Assembly: GCA_013399695.1 (NCBI GenBank)
Contig: VXAU01000756.1
Location: 555,900 to 619,899, forward strand
DNA: 64,000 nt
From: Formicarius rufipectus
Lineage: Eukaryota > Chordata > Aves > Passeriformes > Formicariidae
Direction: 5' to 3'
In this document: positions 39,701-50,935 of the stretch, in pieces
How positions within the stretch are numbered: the stretch's first letter is position 1
Layout of the letters: each line of letters opens with the position of its first letter
The notes under the pieces: generated by a model
Told to the model about the DNA's origin: nothing
The model's input: only the letters and a program-made list of their open reading frames with translations
The model's database searches: none
Made by a program: the position numbers and the translations under genes

Positions 39701-40037
39701 ATCTGAAGATGCTGTTGTGTCTTTGGTAGTCCAGGTGATTGTTATAACTGCTTGTTTATTATTATAAAAACTTGTAGTGTAAATACTCCTTTTTAGTCAT
39801 GAATATTTTCTGAATGTTTTAGGGAGTGCTGACAGAAATTCATATCCAGCCCCAGCATATTGTAACCCCATTCCTTGGAAACCTGTACGTGTGCCTCCCC
39901 CAAAAGAAGATGGTGTCCTTACCAAGAAGAAGAGTAGGAGACCTGTACCTTGTCAGCCACAAGCATCTTCACCTACAATGATTTCTAAGCCCAAGAACAG
40001 CCCTGGTGTTGGATTCTTGTGCAGAAAGAATTTATAG
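18556..40037 (+). CDS. CCDC34: CCDC34, coiled-coil domain protein 34 (six coding exons)
   Basis: Coding exons: 18556-18758, 22371-22503, 24895-25002, 37973-38131, 38537-38678 and 39823-40037. All borders are AG/GT, and the total of 960 nt is exactly 319 codons plus stop. Exon 1 encodes a low-complexity Glu/Gln N-terminus. Exons 2-5 are rich in Lys and Glu (long helical coiled coil) and carry the motifs SPWEEWFIGKEKE, EEKHKEWVQKK, YKEWLKKK and FQEWLQNARNKPRP. Exon 6 encodes the conserved NPIPWKPVRVPPPKE and a basic end. The order and motifs match vertebrate CCDC34 (human 373 residues, from memory). In mammals the protein is linked to cilia and sperm-flagellum assembly. The start at 18556 has G at -3, but an in-frame open frame reaches back to 17758, so the N-terminus is uncertain. 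Confidence 0.95.
18595..18714 (+). repeat. CAGGAG hexamer repeat coding for Gln-Glu
   Basis: Impure CAGGAG/GAGGAG/CAGCAG repeat inside CCDC34 exon 1, in frame and encoding alternating Gln and Glu. It is likely variable in length between individuals. Confidence 0.9.
18759..22370 (+). other. CCDC34 intron 1
   Basis: A 3.6-kb intron. Apart from the GT-rich tract and a short TA/GATA run near 21465-21487, nothing is recognised. Confidence 0.85.
18840..18914 (+). repeat. GT-rich low-complexity tract
   Basis: GTTT/GGTTT-type repeats ending in a T run, just inside CCDC34 intron 1. Confidence 0.8.
22371..22503 (+). CDS. CCDC34: CCDC34 exon 2
   Basis: A 133-nt exon between cattttgcag and gtgaat. It encodes the family signature NLSPWEEWFIGKEKELRARF, the most diagnostic CCDC34 segment. 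It ends in phase 0. Confidence 0.96.
22504..24894 (+). other. CCDC34 intron 2
   Basis: A 2.4-kb AT-rich intron; nothing recognised. Confidence 0.85.
24895..25002 (+). CDS. CCDC34: CCDC34 exon 3
   Basis: A 108-nt symmetrical phase 0-0 exon between ctttcattag and gtaaat. It encodes coiled coil with RIAEEKHKEWVQKKREE. Confidence 0.96.
25003..25865 (+). other. CCDC34 intron 3, proximal part
   Basis: Intronic. Bases about 25440-25640 have a mixed composition that could be an old repeat, but I cannot assign it. Confidence 0.7.
25866..26259 (-). mobile_element. CR1 LINE 3' end, antisense
   Basis: Starts with the complement of the CR1 tail (CACAGAATCACAGAATGTG) and continues into CR1 3' sequence closely matching the long copy from 59676. 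It runs into the assembly gap. Together with 26909-27275 it is one antisense CR1 interrupted by the gap and other DNA. Confidence 0.9.
26260..26693. other. Assembly gap (434 N)
   Basis: Run of N inside the CR1/SINE complex of CCDC34 intron 3. Frames called through it have no meaning. Confidence 1.
26694..26737 (-). mobile_element. tRNA-derived SINE, 5' head only, antisense
   Basis: The reverse complement begins GCGGCGGGCATTGGCCGAGT and aligns over about 44 bases with the head of the SINE at 59365. It includes a Pol III box A of tRNA type (TGGCCGAGTGG). The rest of the element is lost in the gap. Confidence 0.75.
26738..26908. other. Unassigned segment between SINE head and CR1
   Basis: Does not match the CR1 sequence expected here from the copy at 59.7-63 kb, and I recognise no other element. 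Confidence 0.5.
26909..27275 (-). mobile_element. CR1 LINE reverse-transcriptase fragment, antisense
   Basis: The minus strand encodes degenerate CR1 reverse-transcriptase motifs (RGKTWLSNLISFHDKVTHPV, then PVTSGVPQGSV). It closely matches the copy around 60510-60840. Shifts and losses make it non-functional. Confidence 0.88.
27276..31393 (+). other. CCDC34 intron 3, middle part
   Basis: AT-rich intron with a pyrimidine-rich stretch at about 27600-27645. No gene or transposon is recognised. Confidence 0.75.
31394..32138. mobile_element. Solo LTR of an avian endogenous retrovirus (contains assembly duplication)
   Basis: The sequence from TGTTGTCGGTTAGCCCCAGT to about CCTGCA resembles a dispersed avian ERV-type LTR that I know from other bird genomes. 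It starts TG and ends CA. No internal retroviral genes lie beside it, so it is a solo LTR. The apparent length includes a 179-base segment repeated around the N at 31906; without it the LTR is about 565 bases. Transcriptional orientation and family name are not assigned, and no clear target-site duplication was seen. Confidence 0.65.
31727..32085 (+). repeat. 179-base duplication flanking a single N (probable assembly artefact)
   Basis: 31727-31905 and 31907-32085 are the same sequence with one difference near 31796, separated by one N at 31906. Confidence 0.95.
32139..37972 (+). other. CCDC34 intron 3, distal part
   Basis: AT-rich intron. It has a short imperfect tandem repeat at about 37640-37695 (unit close to GTCTGAAGTGTTTTAA) and a (CA)n run at about 37195-37206. 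No gene is recognised. Confidence 0.75.
37640..37695 (+). repeat. Short imperfect tandem repeat
   Basis: About two and a half copies of a ~22-base unit containing TCTGAAGTGTTTTAA, 280 bases before CCDC34 exon 4. Confidence 0.7.
37973..38131 (+). CDS. CCDC34: CCDC34 exon 4
   Basis: A 159-nt phase 0-0 exon between tttcacatag and gtatta. It encodes strongly charged coiled coil with KYKEWLKKKRAEEAEKKKKE. Confidence 0.96.
38132..38536 (+). other. CCDC34 intron 4
   Basis: A 405-base AT-rich intron; nothing inside. Confidence 0.9.
38537..38678 (+). CDS. CCDC34: CCDC34 exon 5
   Basis: A 142-nt exon between atttttag and gtttgt. It encodes the end of the coiled coil and FQEWLQNARNKPRPVLNDYG. Confidence 0.96.
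38679..39822 (+). other. CCDC34 intron 5
   Basis: A 1.1-kb AT-rich intron; nothing recognised. Confidence 0.9.
39823..40037 (+). CDS. CCDC34: CCDC34 exon 6 and stop
   Basis: The acceptor is atgttttag. It encodes SYPAPAYCNPIPWKPVRVPP and a Ser/Pro/Lys-rich end finishing FLCRKNL, with a TAG stop. The PIPWKP segment is conserved in the family. Confidence 0.96.
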
Positions 40038-40310
40038 TTCAGAAAAAACATGCTATGATCTGGAGCAAACTGGGCCATAAATGTGAAGTTCTATGTAGTT
40101 ATATGCCCAAAGCAGATTGCTTTGTGCTAATTTTATTTTTTTAGTTTTGTGAACAGGTTTTATATGTACAGCTAACTGACCAATCAGGTTTTTATAGTTT
40201 TTCTATGTTACATTTTAGTAAAAATAAAAAAGGGGAAGTCCTCCTTAATCAATTGTAATGGGACTGTACCTCAATACCAATAAAATGCACAGGACTGTTT
40301 CTTCCTTTCC
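40038..40310 (+). other. CCDC34 3' UTR (inferred extent)
   Basis: Short AT-rich 3' UTR ending after the AATAAA at 40279-40284, which is followed by a T/GT-rich downstream element. Confidence 0.75.
40279..40284 (+). terminator. CCDC34 polyadenylation signal
   Basis: AATAAA 242 bases after the stop, followed by a T- and GT-rich stretch within 40 bases. Another AATAAA near 40222 is a weaker alternative. Confidence 0.75.
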
Positions 40311-40424
40311 TCTTTTGTTGTTGAAGATGTTCTTCTGTGTATGTGATTGTTCTTTTGGGCAACAGTATTACTGACTTATTTTAAAGATGCTAATTATAAC
40401 AGATTTAAAAACAATTGTTGGCTT

Positions 40425-41452
40425 AATGCAGAAGGAATTCAAGGCCTGCATGCAGTTCCAGGGTTGTGATGTCACTGGGATTGCAGAGATGCAGTGGGAT
40501 GACTTACCTGGCTGGAGTGCTGCCGGGAATGGATGCAGGCTCTTCTGGGGCTGGTCCTGCTATGTGCAAACCAGGGAGGACTGGCCAGGGATGTGAAGGC
40601 AGGGGCAGCTTTGCCTGTAGTGGCACACGTGAGGCTGTGGGATTTGGTAGTGTGCACCTGAGAATGCCACAGAAGTGGCAGATTTCATTGTAAGGGCACT
40701 CTCAGCTATCTTTGAGAGGTCACAGCAATCAGGGGAGGTTCCAGAGGACTAGAAGGAAGCAAATGTCAACCCTAAGGAGGGAAGGAATGTGTATGTGTAG
40801 AACTGCAGGCCAGTCACCCTCTAATCAGTCACCTGATGATGTGATGGATGTGGCAAATGCAGCAGCAGCAGCATCCTGGGCTGCATGAGGAGGAGCACTG
40901 ACCAACATGTCAGGGGAAACAATCCTTCCTCTGTACCACAGGTGTTTGAGACCACATTTGGAGTGCAATGTCCACTCTGGGCACCCCAGTAGAAGAGTGA
41001 CATGGACCTTCTGGAACAAGCTCAGTGGAGAGCCACAAAGATGATTAAAGGATTGGAGGATCTGAGAGACAGAAGCTGAGAGAGCTGGGACTGTTCAGCA
41101 TGAAGAAGAGAAAGTTCAGTAGTGTCTGTCCAATGTCTGTAGATACCTGATGGGTGGAGAGATACAGTAAACCCATCTCAGTAGTGCCCGGTGAGAAGAG
41201 GCAGTGAGCACAAATTAAAATAACCAGAAATTCCATTTAAACATGTGGCAAAAAGTTTTCATTTTTAAAGGGAGAGTGATCAAATGCTGAAACAGATTTT
41301 CCAGCGATATTTTGGAGTTTCCGTCCTTGGAGATGCTCAGAACTTGACTGTTCACAGCCCTGAGAAACTTGCTCTAGTTGGCCCTGTTTCGAACAAAGGA
41401 GTTGTACTAGATAATTTCAAGAAGTCCATTCTGATCTCAAAATTCTGTGATT
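40425..41452 (+). mobile_element. CR1 LINE, sense, internally deleted
   Basis: The + strand shows a degenerate endonuclease segment (GCDVTGIAEMQWDD then AGNGCRLFWG) near 40440-40560. It continues with reverse-transcriptase-like pieces near 40690-40830 and 40900-41100, and ends with a CR1 3' terminus (GTTGTACTAGATAATTTC then ATTCTGTGATT). Large internal parts are missing and frames are broken, so it is an old dead copy. It lies 130 bases after the CCDC34 poly(A) region. Confidence 0.88.
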
Positions 41453-44400
41453 AATGGTGTAAAGGAGGAAACAGAAGGAAGAAGGACTTTTTTCCTGTTA
41501 TCATGGTTGTATCACTTTGGGAAGTGTCTTGATATCCTTTAAAATTACACTATTAAAAAGTGTATTACCTATTATAAAATTTACATGCTAAGAAAATCCC
41601 ATGAAGGCTCATTCTGGCATGTGAGTATTCTCATATATTGATTCTACTAGTCTTAATTTCAATTTCCTCAGAGCAAGTTGTGAACAATACTAAAGTATCT
41701 CATGCCAAGTTTATACTCAATACATTACTTGTGCCATTTCTTTGAATCAGTTTATACAATATGCCTGTGTCTGTCCTTTCTAGATAGTGGCAAATGCTCA
41801 CAAGACCACAACACCTTGCAGTAGTTAGTGTTAATAGATTGTTTGCTTTATGTTTGCATTTAGACTTTCACTAAGTCTAGGAATATGCATTTAGGAGGAG
41901 TCTTGGCTCCATAAAATACATGGAGTGTCAAACTGTGTTTCTGTTAATTAGAAGCACACAGGCTTCACAGGAGTCTGCACATTATCGTCAGGATATAAAA
42001 CTGTGCCCTGTGTTTTCTACAAGGACCTCTGCAATGGATTGGTATGAAACTAGTAGATTAATAGATTAGTTGTTAATCTCTCCATCTGAATGTGCTATGT
42101 GGAGATGTCTAATCAGTCTGCAGTTGACAATTCTGTAAGGTAAGAGAAGCTCATGAGTGTTTAGATGAAGTGACAGCGTTTTATTGTAATGGAAATGATT
42201 ATTTTGGATTAGCTTACAGAGGTTTCTTGGGACTGATGTAGCTGAAGGGTCACACACTATCATGTTAGTGTTTTCTCTTCATAGTTTCTCTGAAATAGTG
42301 TGTGGCCACCAGTAAGGTGTGTTGACATAATTACCTGAGTATATATTTGTGACTTTGCTCTATGATTTATTGGCTTGTAGTGAAGTGAGTCAGTGGACTT
42401 ACAGCCTCTAAAGTAGAAGCTTTAAGATGAGGCCCTTCCTGTAGTTTATCCACAGCATTGTAAACACAGTTCTGTCCCAAATAAATTACAAAAAAAGTTA
42501 AGGCAAGATAACTCCTGAGTATACACACTGGCTCTGATTCAATCCACATAATGGTTTTGCTGAAGAAGAGAAATAGCATTTGGATTTTTTCCAACAAGGT
42601 ATCAACCACACAATAAAATGGTCTGGCCTTGTAGCATAATTTTAGATTTTGTGCTATGGAAGGCTGTAATTTCATGCTGTTGTGGCAAATTACACCATTC
42701 TTTCTCAGATGTTAGAAAGATAAAATCTTGACACTTTGTTGTAGCTTAAATAGCATTCTGTTATTCTGTTATTAAGGTCTCTCCTAAATTTCTCTGCTCA
42801 CAAAATTTCACAGTAGATCAAGTTCCAGAGGCTCAAGTTACTCACTGGAAGCAATCCAAGATCCTGCATCTTGATGCCTATGCTGCTAAAATAACATGGG
42901 ACTTAACATCAGCTTTTATTCATCCCCATGTTTTTGCAGAAGTTCTGGCTATAAGGATTCATAGACCACTTAAAAATCACGACTGTTGTGTCCTCGTAGG
43001 ATTCACAGCCTTTCCTGTTCCATCTGTTGGTCATAAATAGAGTGCCACACTCAACTTCACTGTGAAGGATTGCATCTCTTGTGAGCTTTTTCTGGGTTTG
43101 AAAATTGCTGTGTAGGAGTTCTTCAAGAAGCATGTCTTTCCAGTAACTGACAGTGGATCTTCACACACATGTTTCAGGGCTGAAAGTCTACAAGCAGTGA
43201 ACTGAATCGAAAGTCCTAGAAGAGCCTACGAAGTGTAAGAGGTCACTGTGGTTGTTGGGAGCCTTACATTCATGGGGAGTAGTCTGGTTTGTGCAGCACA
43301 ATGTAACTTCTCTGTCAACGCTTTGTTAGTGGTTCTGGTGTGGAGCCAATAACCTGAACCCAGTAACTGCATCAGATTTGGATAATGTCCTTGCAAGTAC
43401 AATGTTTCATTATAAAAGTAATTCCTTAAATTTGTGCTTTAGGAAATCAGTTTGAAGAGTAGTTAGTTCCAACAATTTCGATATTAGCACTAAAAATGCT
43501 GGGCGCTTAACTCAGCTTGATAAATATCATAGGTGCTTTTATGCATAGGTCCTGTGGCAGGTGAGTCTTTGACTTTTACAACTAATTAATTGAAACAATG
43601 TAAAGTTGCGTGTTTTGGGTTTAGGGAAACAAGTCGTTAATAGTGATCCAGCAATGCCAAAATGTTAATAGATGCTAGAATGTTTTCACTATAACCGGAG
43701 TCTGACTCAAACCAGAAGAACTCCTACAAGTTTCATTGTACAATACCCCCATATGAGGTTGTACAGGTGTGAAATCCATAATACAGAAGTTGTCTTTGGT
43801 AAGATGTTTATCACGGTAAGAAGAGAGCTCTTCAATTTCCCTTTATGTTGGCACATCCATCATTAAGTAACAGTTCCTGAAAGCTATGTACAATATCAGC
43901 ACCCATGCAGAAAGCAAGATGACCATGATATACCTGAGTTCGAAGAGCCCTTCAAAAGTACTTGAAAATCCACACTTCAGCCTTTCCTAACAAAGTTGGG
44001 ATCAAGTTGTAGGGCGTGGGGCCCAGGAACTCCTGTGTTGTTCTTGCTAATGCACTATTTAAAGGGCTAACATCAGTGGCTTTATTTGCACTGCTCAGTT
44101 GTGACCTCTCTCTGTTAGAATATCTGTTCCAGTGGAGCATAGCTCACAGCAGATTGAGTTAGGCAATGGCAGGTGTATAAAGGGACATGAGCAGTTTGCA
44201 AAAGCAATTTGCATAGCAGATGTAACTGCCAGGATGCTGGAGACAGAGATGAAAGGTGGATGGCAGCTGAGGCTGCAGCTGTGACTGGGCAGAACACGGT
44301 ACCTATGCTGCTGCGTTTATTTCTCGTGGCATCAAAGCATATGCAGTGTTGAACTGGAATGAGTGAGTTACTGTGCTTACCCAGCACTTCCTCCTATGCC

Positions 44401-47400
44401 ACCCTATGCACAGTTTGTCAGAGGTGTACCAAAATTATCCCAAGCCAAATGTGAATGATAACAGCTTGAAATACCCTCATCAGTAAAATCTGGACCATGA
44501 TATTTATTAAGCCAAGTGCCAAGGCTGCTGTACTGATACAGGGTCAACCATTAAAGCTTTTGCCTGGCCCTTGTTTACAATATTCCAGCCCAGTGCAGCT
44601 GACGTGAGCTGTATGAAACTGCCTTCTTTCCTTGTGAATACTTCATCCTCAAAGGGCTTTCCAGACCTTAGTTTCCTTTCATATCTTCCTGTATTTTGTA
44701 CTTCTCAGGAAGGAAAATGGGAGGGTAAAACTCTAGCAGCATTCCTGGTGTAGAGGAAGTGGTTAATACAGCCCCAATGAATTTAGCAAGGAAAGTATTT
44801 TTCTACTGGTTTAAGGATCCAGATGCTGCTGATGGTTTTTTCTCTTTTCCCTTTTTTTCTTCTTTTTTGTTTGTTTTGTTAACTTGCTTTTTAAGCTGAA
44901 GTTATTACTGAACTATGTGCCTATCATGTTTCATGAGATTCCAACACAAACAGATTTTTGAAAAATAATCTCCCAACTTTTTTGTTTTTTCAGGTGGTCT
45001 GGGTGTGTGGCTCATACATAAAATTGTTAGGCTTTTTCTAAGACTGCTTCAGAGGTATCAGATTTCAGGATTAAAATGCTTAAACATGAGTATGGACACC
45101 AAGCTTCAACTTTATTCCTTTTAAAACTATTGAAAAGTGTCATTGCAACTTACCTTTAAGCCTTTGATACTTTTATAGCATAATGTTCTTGTAAATGTTT
45201 GGTACAGTCACTTAAAATATTAGTCTACTTCATGCCTTGTTCAGTTAGATCAGTGATTTATTGTTCATTTACTGTCCTTGCCAATAAATTTACAGAATTT
45301 GACTTGTCTCAGACATTCTTTTTGAAATGGTTGTGGTTTTTCTACAAGGGTTTATAGGTAATCAGGATTCCAGAGCCACTGGCCTAGAAAATAAGATATG
45401 TGAGTTTCAATCTCTGATCCATGAAATTTTATTTATATATGTGAAGTAAAATACTTCCAGCAGAAAGGATTAAACAGATCCAGGTAATATATCCTCATCT
45501 GGCTACTAGGGCACTCACCTGAATACCCATGGGAAAAATGAATGGATATCACTAGTTGACTGGTGGGAAATAAAGTTTTGGGGGGTTGTTTGTTTTGTTT
45601 GTTTTCAGAAGTTCTGTGAAAATTCTTTTTTAATCATATGATAAAAAAATTGTTTCAGGTTAAAACTGTAGTGTTGAAAGAACAATATTTTAGGCTTTTG
45701 CTCTTGAAGGGCAGTTTTTGCTTGGGCTTGGGTGCAGTTTGAATGATGTTTTGGGGAAAGGATTGAGGTGGGAAAATGTAATTCCTCTACTGATGCTAAA
45801 ACCCTGATTATTTTTACAACTGTGTCCCTTAGCATCTGAGCTACAGTTAAGATTTCACTGCACACAGCTTGTTGGCAGGACGCGAATGTGTGGATGGTGA
45901 CTCATATTTATGCACTGCAGATTGTGTTTCCCTGTGTGTTCCACAGACAGGCTGTGAAGAGAAACAGTTTTAATTGCCATTTCGACTTTATTTGTAATAC
46001 AAGACCTGCAATACTGTGCCACTGTTTCCTTTTAATTTTGCATGTATTCAGTTGTAAATTTGGTTTAAGTCCTATAGAAGAAGAGTTTGCAGTGTAGATT
46101 TCTAGACACACCTCATGTGTTAACGATACTATCTACAAAGCGTATCCAGCACTTGGTTTGTTTTCTTCTTTCTGATAATGCTATGAGGCATTTTCATTCT
46201 GTTTTATCTTTGGACTTTTTCAAGAGTAGAAACACGTATGAAATTATATTTTTATTTGCATAAAGATTTCAAATGTACTCTCAGTCTTCATATATATATA
46301 ATATGTGTCTTTTTATATATATGAAAAACATTTGGCTACATTTTAGTGTTGCTTTGGTTTCTTAACACAAAAGAGAAGTAAAATGAATAATCATGACGTT
46401 TTGAATCATGATCTCAAAAAAGAATTCTTGTCTAGCTGTGTATAGTTTGTAGGATTACTGTGCACTCTTTAATTAACATTGAGACAATGTAGAGTGGGTA
46501 AAGAATGCTGCCTTGTGATGAAATCAAAGAACTTGATTTAAAACTCCTGAGTTACATATCTGACTCTTTATAAGATCAAGGACATGCTAAGTAACTTCTC
46601 CCTGTGGAAGATAGAGCCTGTCTGAAAGCCACTAGCTTTCATAAATTAGCACTTTTGATTGCCAGGTGCAAAACACAGGGTAGGTAGCTGGGTTACACTG
46701 CATGGCTGAGTGATAAGGGGGACTCTCAATCATCTGGCTTTTTGGTAATGGCAAGCATGTAAAGGGGTACTTTACCTGCACCAATGATCCATCACTGTCA
46801 GAGGCATTGTCTCAAGCAGATGCACTTAAATATTATCTGGAAACGGCATCATGACATGTTGTCCATGACTTTGTTTTAATTTTGTTTCCTACTTTGCTGC
46901 CATGTCATTATTGTTTATTATGAGTTAAGGGCATGCTCTGCTAGGCAACTAAATGCACTTTGGCAATATAAACATTTTTTAAAAGGTAAAAAATGTAATA
47001 AAAGCTTACTGGTAGAGCATAAACCAAGCTCCGACAATGTCTGGAACTGACATTAAAAGCCAGAAGTGCTTGCCCTTTCAAAAACACACCCCCCAAAAAA
47101 CCCCTTGGCAGTAAAAGAAATTATAACCAATTGTAACATCCAATACCACACAAATAAATACTATGTACAGAGCAGTTATTACTAGCAAAAGTTTTCCTTT
47201 CTTCCCAGTTATAAAAGATGATAACTTTTCCGCACTTCAGGGCCAACCTAAATCCCCTTGTTGGTTTTTTAGGGGAATCAAAACCAAAATCCACAAGGCA
47301 AAAAAGCAACAGTGGCTCAACCAATCCAGCATGAAACCTTGACTCACTACTGCTTGAGGCACAGTTTAGAATCCAGCTTTCTGGAAAGACGAGTTCTCCC

Positions 47401-49670
47401 TGTTCCTGGAGAAGGGAGGAGAAGGATGAAATGTGTCATGGATTTCAAATGCTACTTGATTTGCAACATCAAGAATTGGTTGTGCTGTTGTGTACTTTGA
47501 AGAGCAATTTGAAAGGCTATTGTTTCCTCAGATTTGTCAAAGTGGGTGAATTTTGAGAAATTAGTCAATTTTTGGAATTGCTCATCTGTTTAAATCAGAT
47601 AAGCCTTTCCTAGAATTTCTCTCAAATAACTGGAGACAAAAGAAAAATTAGAGTTATTTGGGTTCACTTTCATCTCACCTGACTTCAGATCCCTACCTTG
47701 TAAACTACTCCCACTGTGTTCTTTTATATCAATGAGTATGTATTGGCATGCTCAGGGTGTAGCAGTGGTGTTTGAGAAAGGCAAATTAAACTCTAGAAGT
47801 GTGTGTTTCTTTCCACTGTATATAACTACCCCCTTGAAGGGTTTATACTCCGCGGGGGTCTGCTGCTTCATCAGGTTTGTCCTATCTGTGCCTTTTCAAT
47901 CCACAGCTGTTGTGGTATGAGCTGTGTCTCGAGATAAACTGTCTTTTATTAGTCACTGTCACAACTTTATTCTGAGTCTCGTAGTTGGTATTTTTTAATT
48001 AAAATTCTTGCTTGAATCTCACTTCCATTAAAAACAAACAAAACAAAATCTTAAAATGCTATGAAAATACAGAAAGTTTAGTGCTGTGTTTTGTAAACTA
48101 ATATTCCAACAATTTACTGAGAATCAACTCACTCTTTTTGCACTTTTTGATGAGAAAGGTTACTGCTCGATAGAAACTAAATTTGTTTGGGTTCTGGTCC
48201 CTCCCAGGTACAAGCTGCCCCTGTCTGACAGATTTTAGATGCTAGTGTGTCTCATAGCTAACTGATTTCACAGTCAGATGGAAAAAAAATGAGAAGCAGG
48301 TCCTAGAAGTAAAAAGGCAAAATTTATCTGTGTGGTTCTGTAGGTTTTGGGTGGGATAGAGGAGTCATTATCAGCCTGAATATCTCAGTCCTTGAGGAGT
48401 TTCCAGTATCACTTAAGCAGGACCAAAATGTGTCACAAATCAGTGAACAGTATGGGTGGTGCCTCTGGTCCCTAGCAGCATTGCTTGTTGCAAAAAAAGT
48501 AACATAAAAAAGAAAAACAAAAAAACAGACTCCTAAAATTTTACTCTGTAAAACTGAACTCCCTGCAAATTGTCTGGAAGATGGTTTTTGTGATAAAGTC
48601 TGTATGAGACTTCTGAGGTTTGTGCAGTTTGGGACAATGATGAGGTAGATAGCTGATGATGCACATAAATTCTCAGTTTAGAGTTTAGTAATGGTTTTGC
48701 AGTATTGGAAATTGTGGTATGTGAAAAAACAGCATTTTTAAAAAATTAAATCTAATTAATATACTTTTAAAAGGATGCTTTCGTAACAGTAAAATATCCA
48801 GTAGGTAATCCTTGATTTTGTGTTCTCGATCACTAGGCCTGTTACTAATGCTTCCAGCTTACCTAACTCTGCGTTTCCTCCTGCTTTCCAGCAGCTCTGC
48901 AAACACCTTCAAAAATACAGGCATGCTGCAGCTAGTGAAATTACTAGAATTTTCTGAGAAATTCTGATTTGGGAGCCTCTGGCTGGATTATGATACAGGA
49001 GATTTGTAAAATGTAATTTGATACGTAACTGAGGTCAGTCGGAACTCAAGATTTATGGGATTCCCTTGTTTTTCAATCCAAAATTTTCTCACAAAAAGCA
49101 AAGTTCAGATACCCAAAATTCTGAAAATGGCAGGTCAAACATAAGCACGTAAAGCTAAGCCATTAAAACCTAAGGAGTTTCCTAGGTCGAGGTGGTCTGA
49201 CCCATGAAAAAGGACAGCCAATGGGTAGTGCAAGGTCTGTCTCTATCTCAGTAGACCACTGAATAAAAGTAGGAGTAAAGACTGAGAGGTCTGATTTCAT
49301 GGAAAAATAGATTTCCCCCCCACCCCAAGTTCTTGAAAGAAGTTCAAAAAAATTCTTCTACTGTTGCTTCTTTTTTAAATAATATCTTTTTCCTACTGAA
49401 AGATATATAGGGAAAAATATAGACATGGTGTATATACAGTATTTGCTATTTACTCTGCATAAAAGTGAGTACTAAATTTTTTAGGTTAAAAAAAAAAAGA
49501 GAAATTGATAAAGACAATGACACAAATCAGAGAATCTGACTTGATTTTCATTTTCAAGGAATCTGAATATTTCTTGTAATTTCCAACCCTTGTAACTTTT
49601 AGTGAACCTGTTACAGTACATTGATTTTTGTTTATACCCTCCATTTTCCTGTTTTGATTATTTGATAATT
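41453..49670. other. Intergenic, no recognised gene
   Basis: About 8.2 kb of AT-rich DNA. Low-complexity tracts lie near 44826-44885 (pyrimidine-rich) and 46290-46322 (TA-rich). I see no gene, transposon or RNA that I can support. Confidence 0.7.
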
Positions 49671-49903
49671 TCAGCTTCGCCTTGAAAGAGTACATTTTTT
49701 TCTTGAATGTGACTCATGTTGGTGTTGCAGCTTTCCAACACATTTTTCCACATGGTTTCCTGGCAGAACATTTGGCATTCTGCTCTCTGAATTAATTTTC
49801 TTGCTCTTTATTTTAAGAAGCAGTTTTGATGTGTTTGAGGCTGATGGTGGCAGATTGCTTGAACTGTGTTTGCCAGACCCATAGGGGAAATAATTATCTT
49901 GAT
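49671..49903 (-). CDS. Candidate exon, unidentified minus-strand gene
   Basis: Minus-strand open segment of 76 codons ending in TGA. It is rich in Ser, Lys and Asn and contains SSSNLPPSASNTSKLLLKIK. If entered at the AG after 49904 it takes two bases to complete a codon, which fits the candidate exon at 50626-50672. The acceptor pyrimidine tract is weak and no AATAAA follows closely. I do not recognise the product, and it may be chance. Confidence 0.25.
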
Positions 49904-50625
49904 CTTTGCATTGAATCAGGAATGAAGTCACTCCATACTTCTTTACGTCAATACAGTTGTGGAAAAATTTTGTTTCCTTTAGAAAGAAGGGATGGTTCAG
50001 GCATCCTGTGCCATTTGCTTCATCACAGTTTCTGAATTGTAATTTAAATACACATAGTCTGTAGTGGTAAACATACCAGGTGTGTGTTTAATGGGCAGGG
50101 CTTAATGCCAGACCTGCACTTTTGGCAAAACCAGTAAACATTTCGCTGAGATTTTACGGTACCAGGTCTTTCCTAAAGCAACAACCTGACAGGAGACCAG
50201 AGCATTGCAATGAGAGCCCACACAGGTGGGTTTTGATGCATTTGATACATTCATTTATTTTCCTGAGAACTGGAAGAATTGTAAATGTACAGTGAAAAAA
50301 TCATATGGTAATAATTCACCTCTAGCAATGATCCCATAGACTTCTTACATCACATAACCCAACACTGCTTAGTTTACATAACATACAGTAGTTTTACTTG
50401 CAATACGGTTTTCACTCACTAGATGTCTTGGTGCTGTGTAACGTGCTGGACATTGTATGCTGTATGTATGTGCTTGGTAAACTGAGTCTTGAAAAACAAC
50501 TGGAAATATAACTGGATGCTTCAATATTTTTGGTATCATAATTGTTAGCATAAGCCCCCCTGCCCTATCCCTCATTTGAGAACTTTTTCTGGATTTAGTT
50601 ATCTGGACTGTACATTCCTTGTTAC

Positions 50626-50672
50626 CTGGTGTGTGAACACTAATTTTGCTTTTTAAGGAGGAAGGGGCACTT
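50626..50672 (-). CDS. Candidate 47-nt exon, unidentified minus-strand gene
   Basis: On the minus strand a T-rich acceptor ending aaatacag is followed by 47 nt and a strong donor CCAG|gtaaca. The only open phase reads SAPSSLKSKISVHTP, starting with one base and ending with one base. Both ends are phase-compatible with 55343-55435 and 49671-49903. Confidence 0.3.
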
Positions 50673-50869
50673 CTGTATTTGAAAATAATTCTATCAAACA
50701 AAACAATCCTTACATCAATTAAAGGTCTGTTATGTTTGTCCAATTATTAACTCAGTGGAAAATTAATGTTACTGTTCCCATTAGCTTTAGTATTTTATAA
50801 TATATAATTGTTCATCTTGATTTAAATAATAAAAAGATTATGAAGCAAATAATTCATATAAACTACCAG

Positions 50870-50875
50870 TTTATT
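50870..50875 (-). terminator. Candidate polyadenylation signal for the minus-strand exon at 50936
   Basis: TTTATT on the + strand, that is AATAAA on the minus strand, 61 bases after the TGA of the candidate terminal exon. Confidence 0.4.
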
Positions 50876-50935
50876 CAGTGCATTAGGCAAAGATCAAGGA
50901 ATTTGGTTCTTACAGACATTTTCAATCTATTCTGT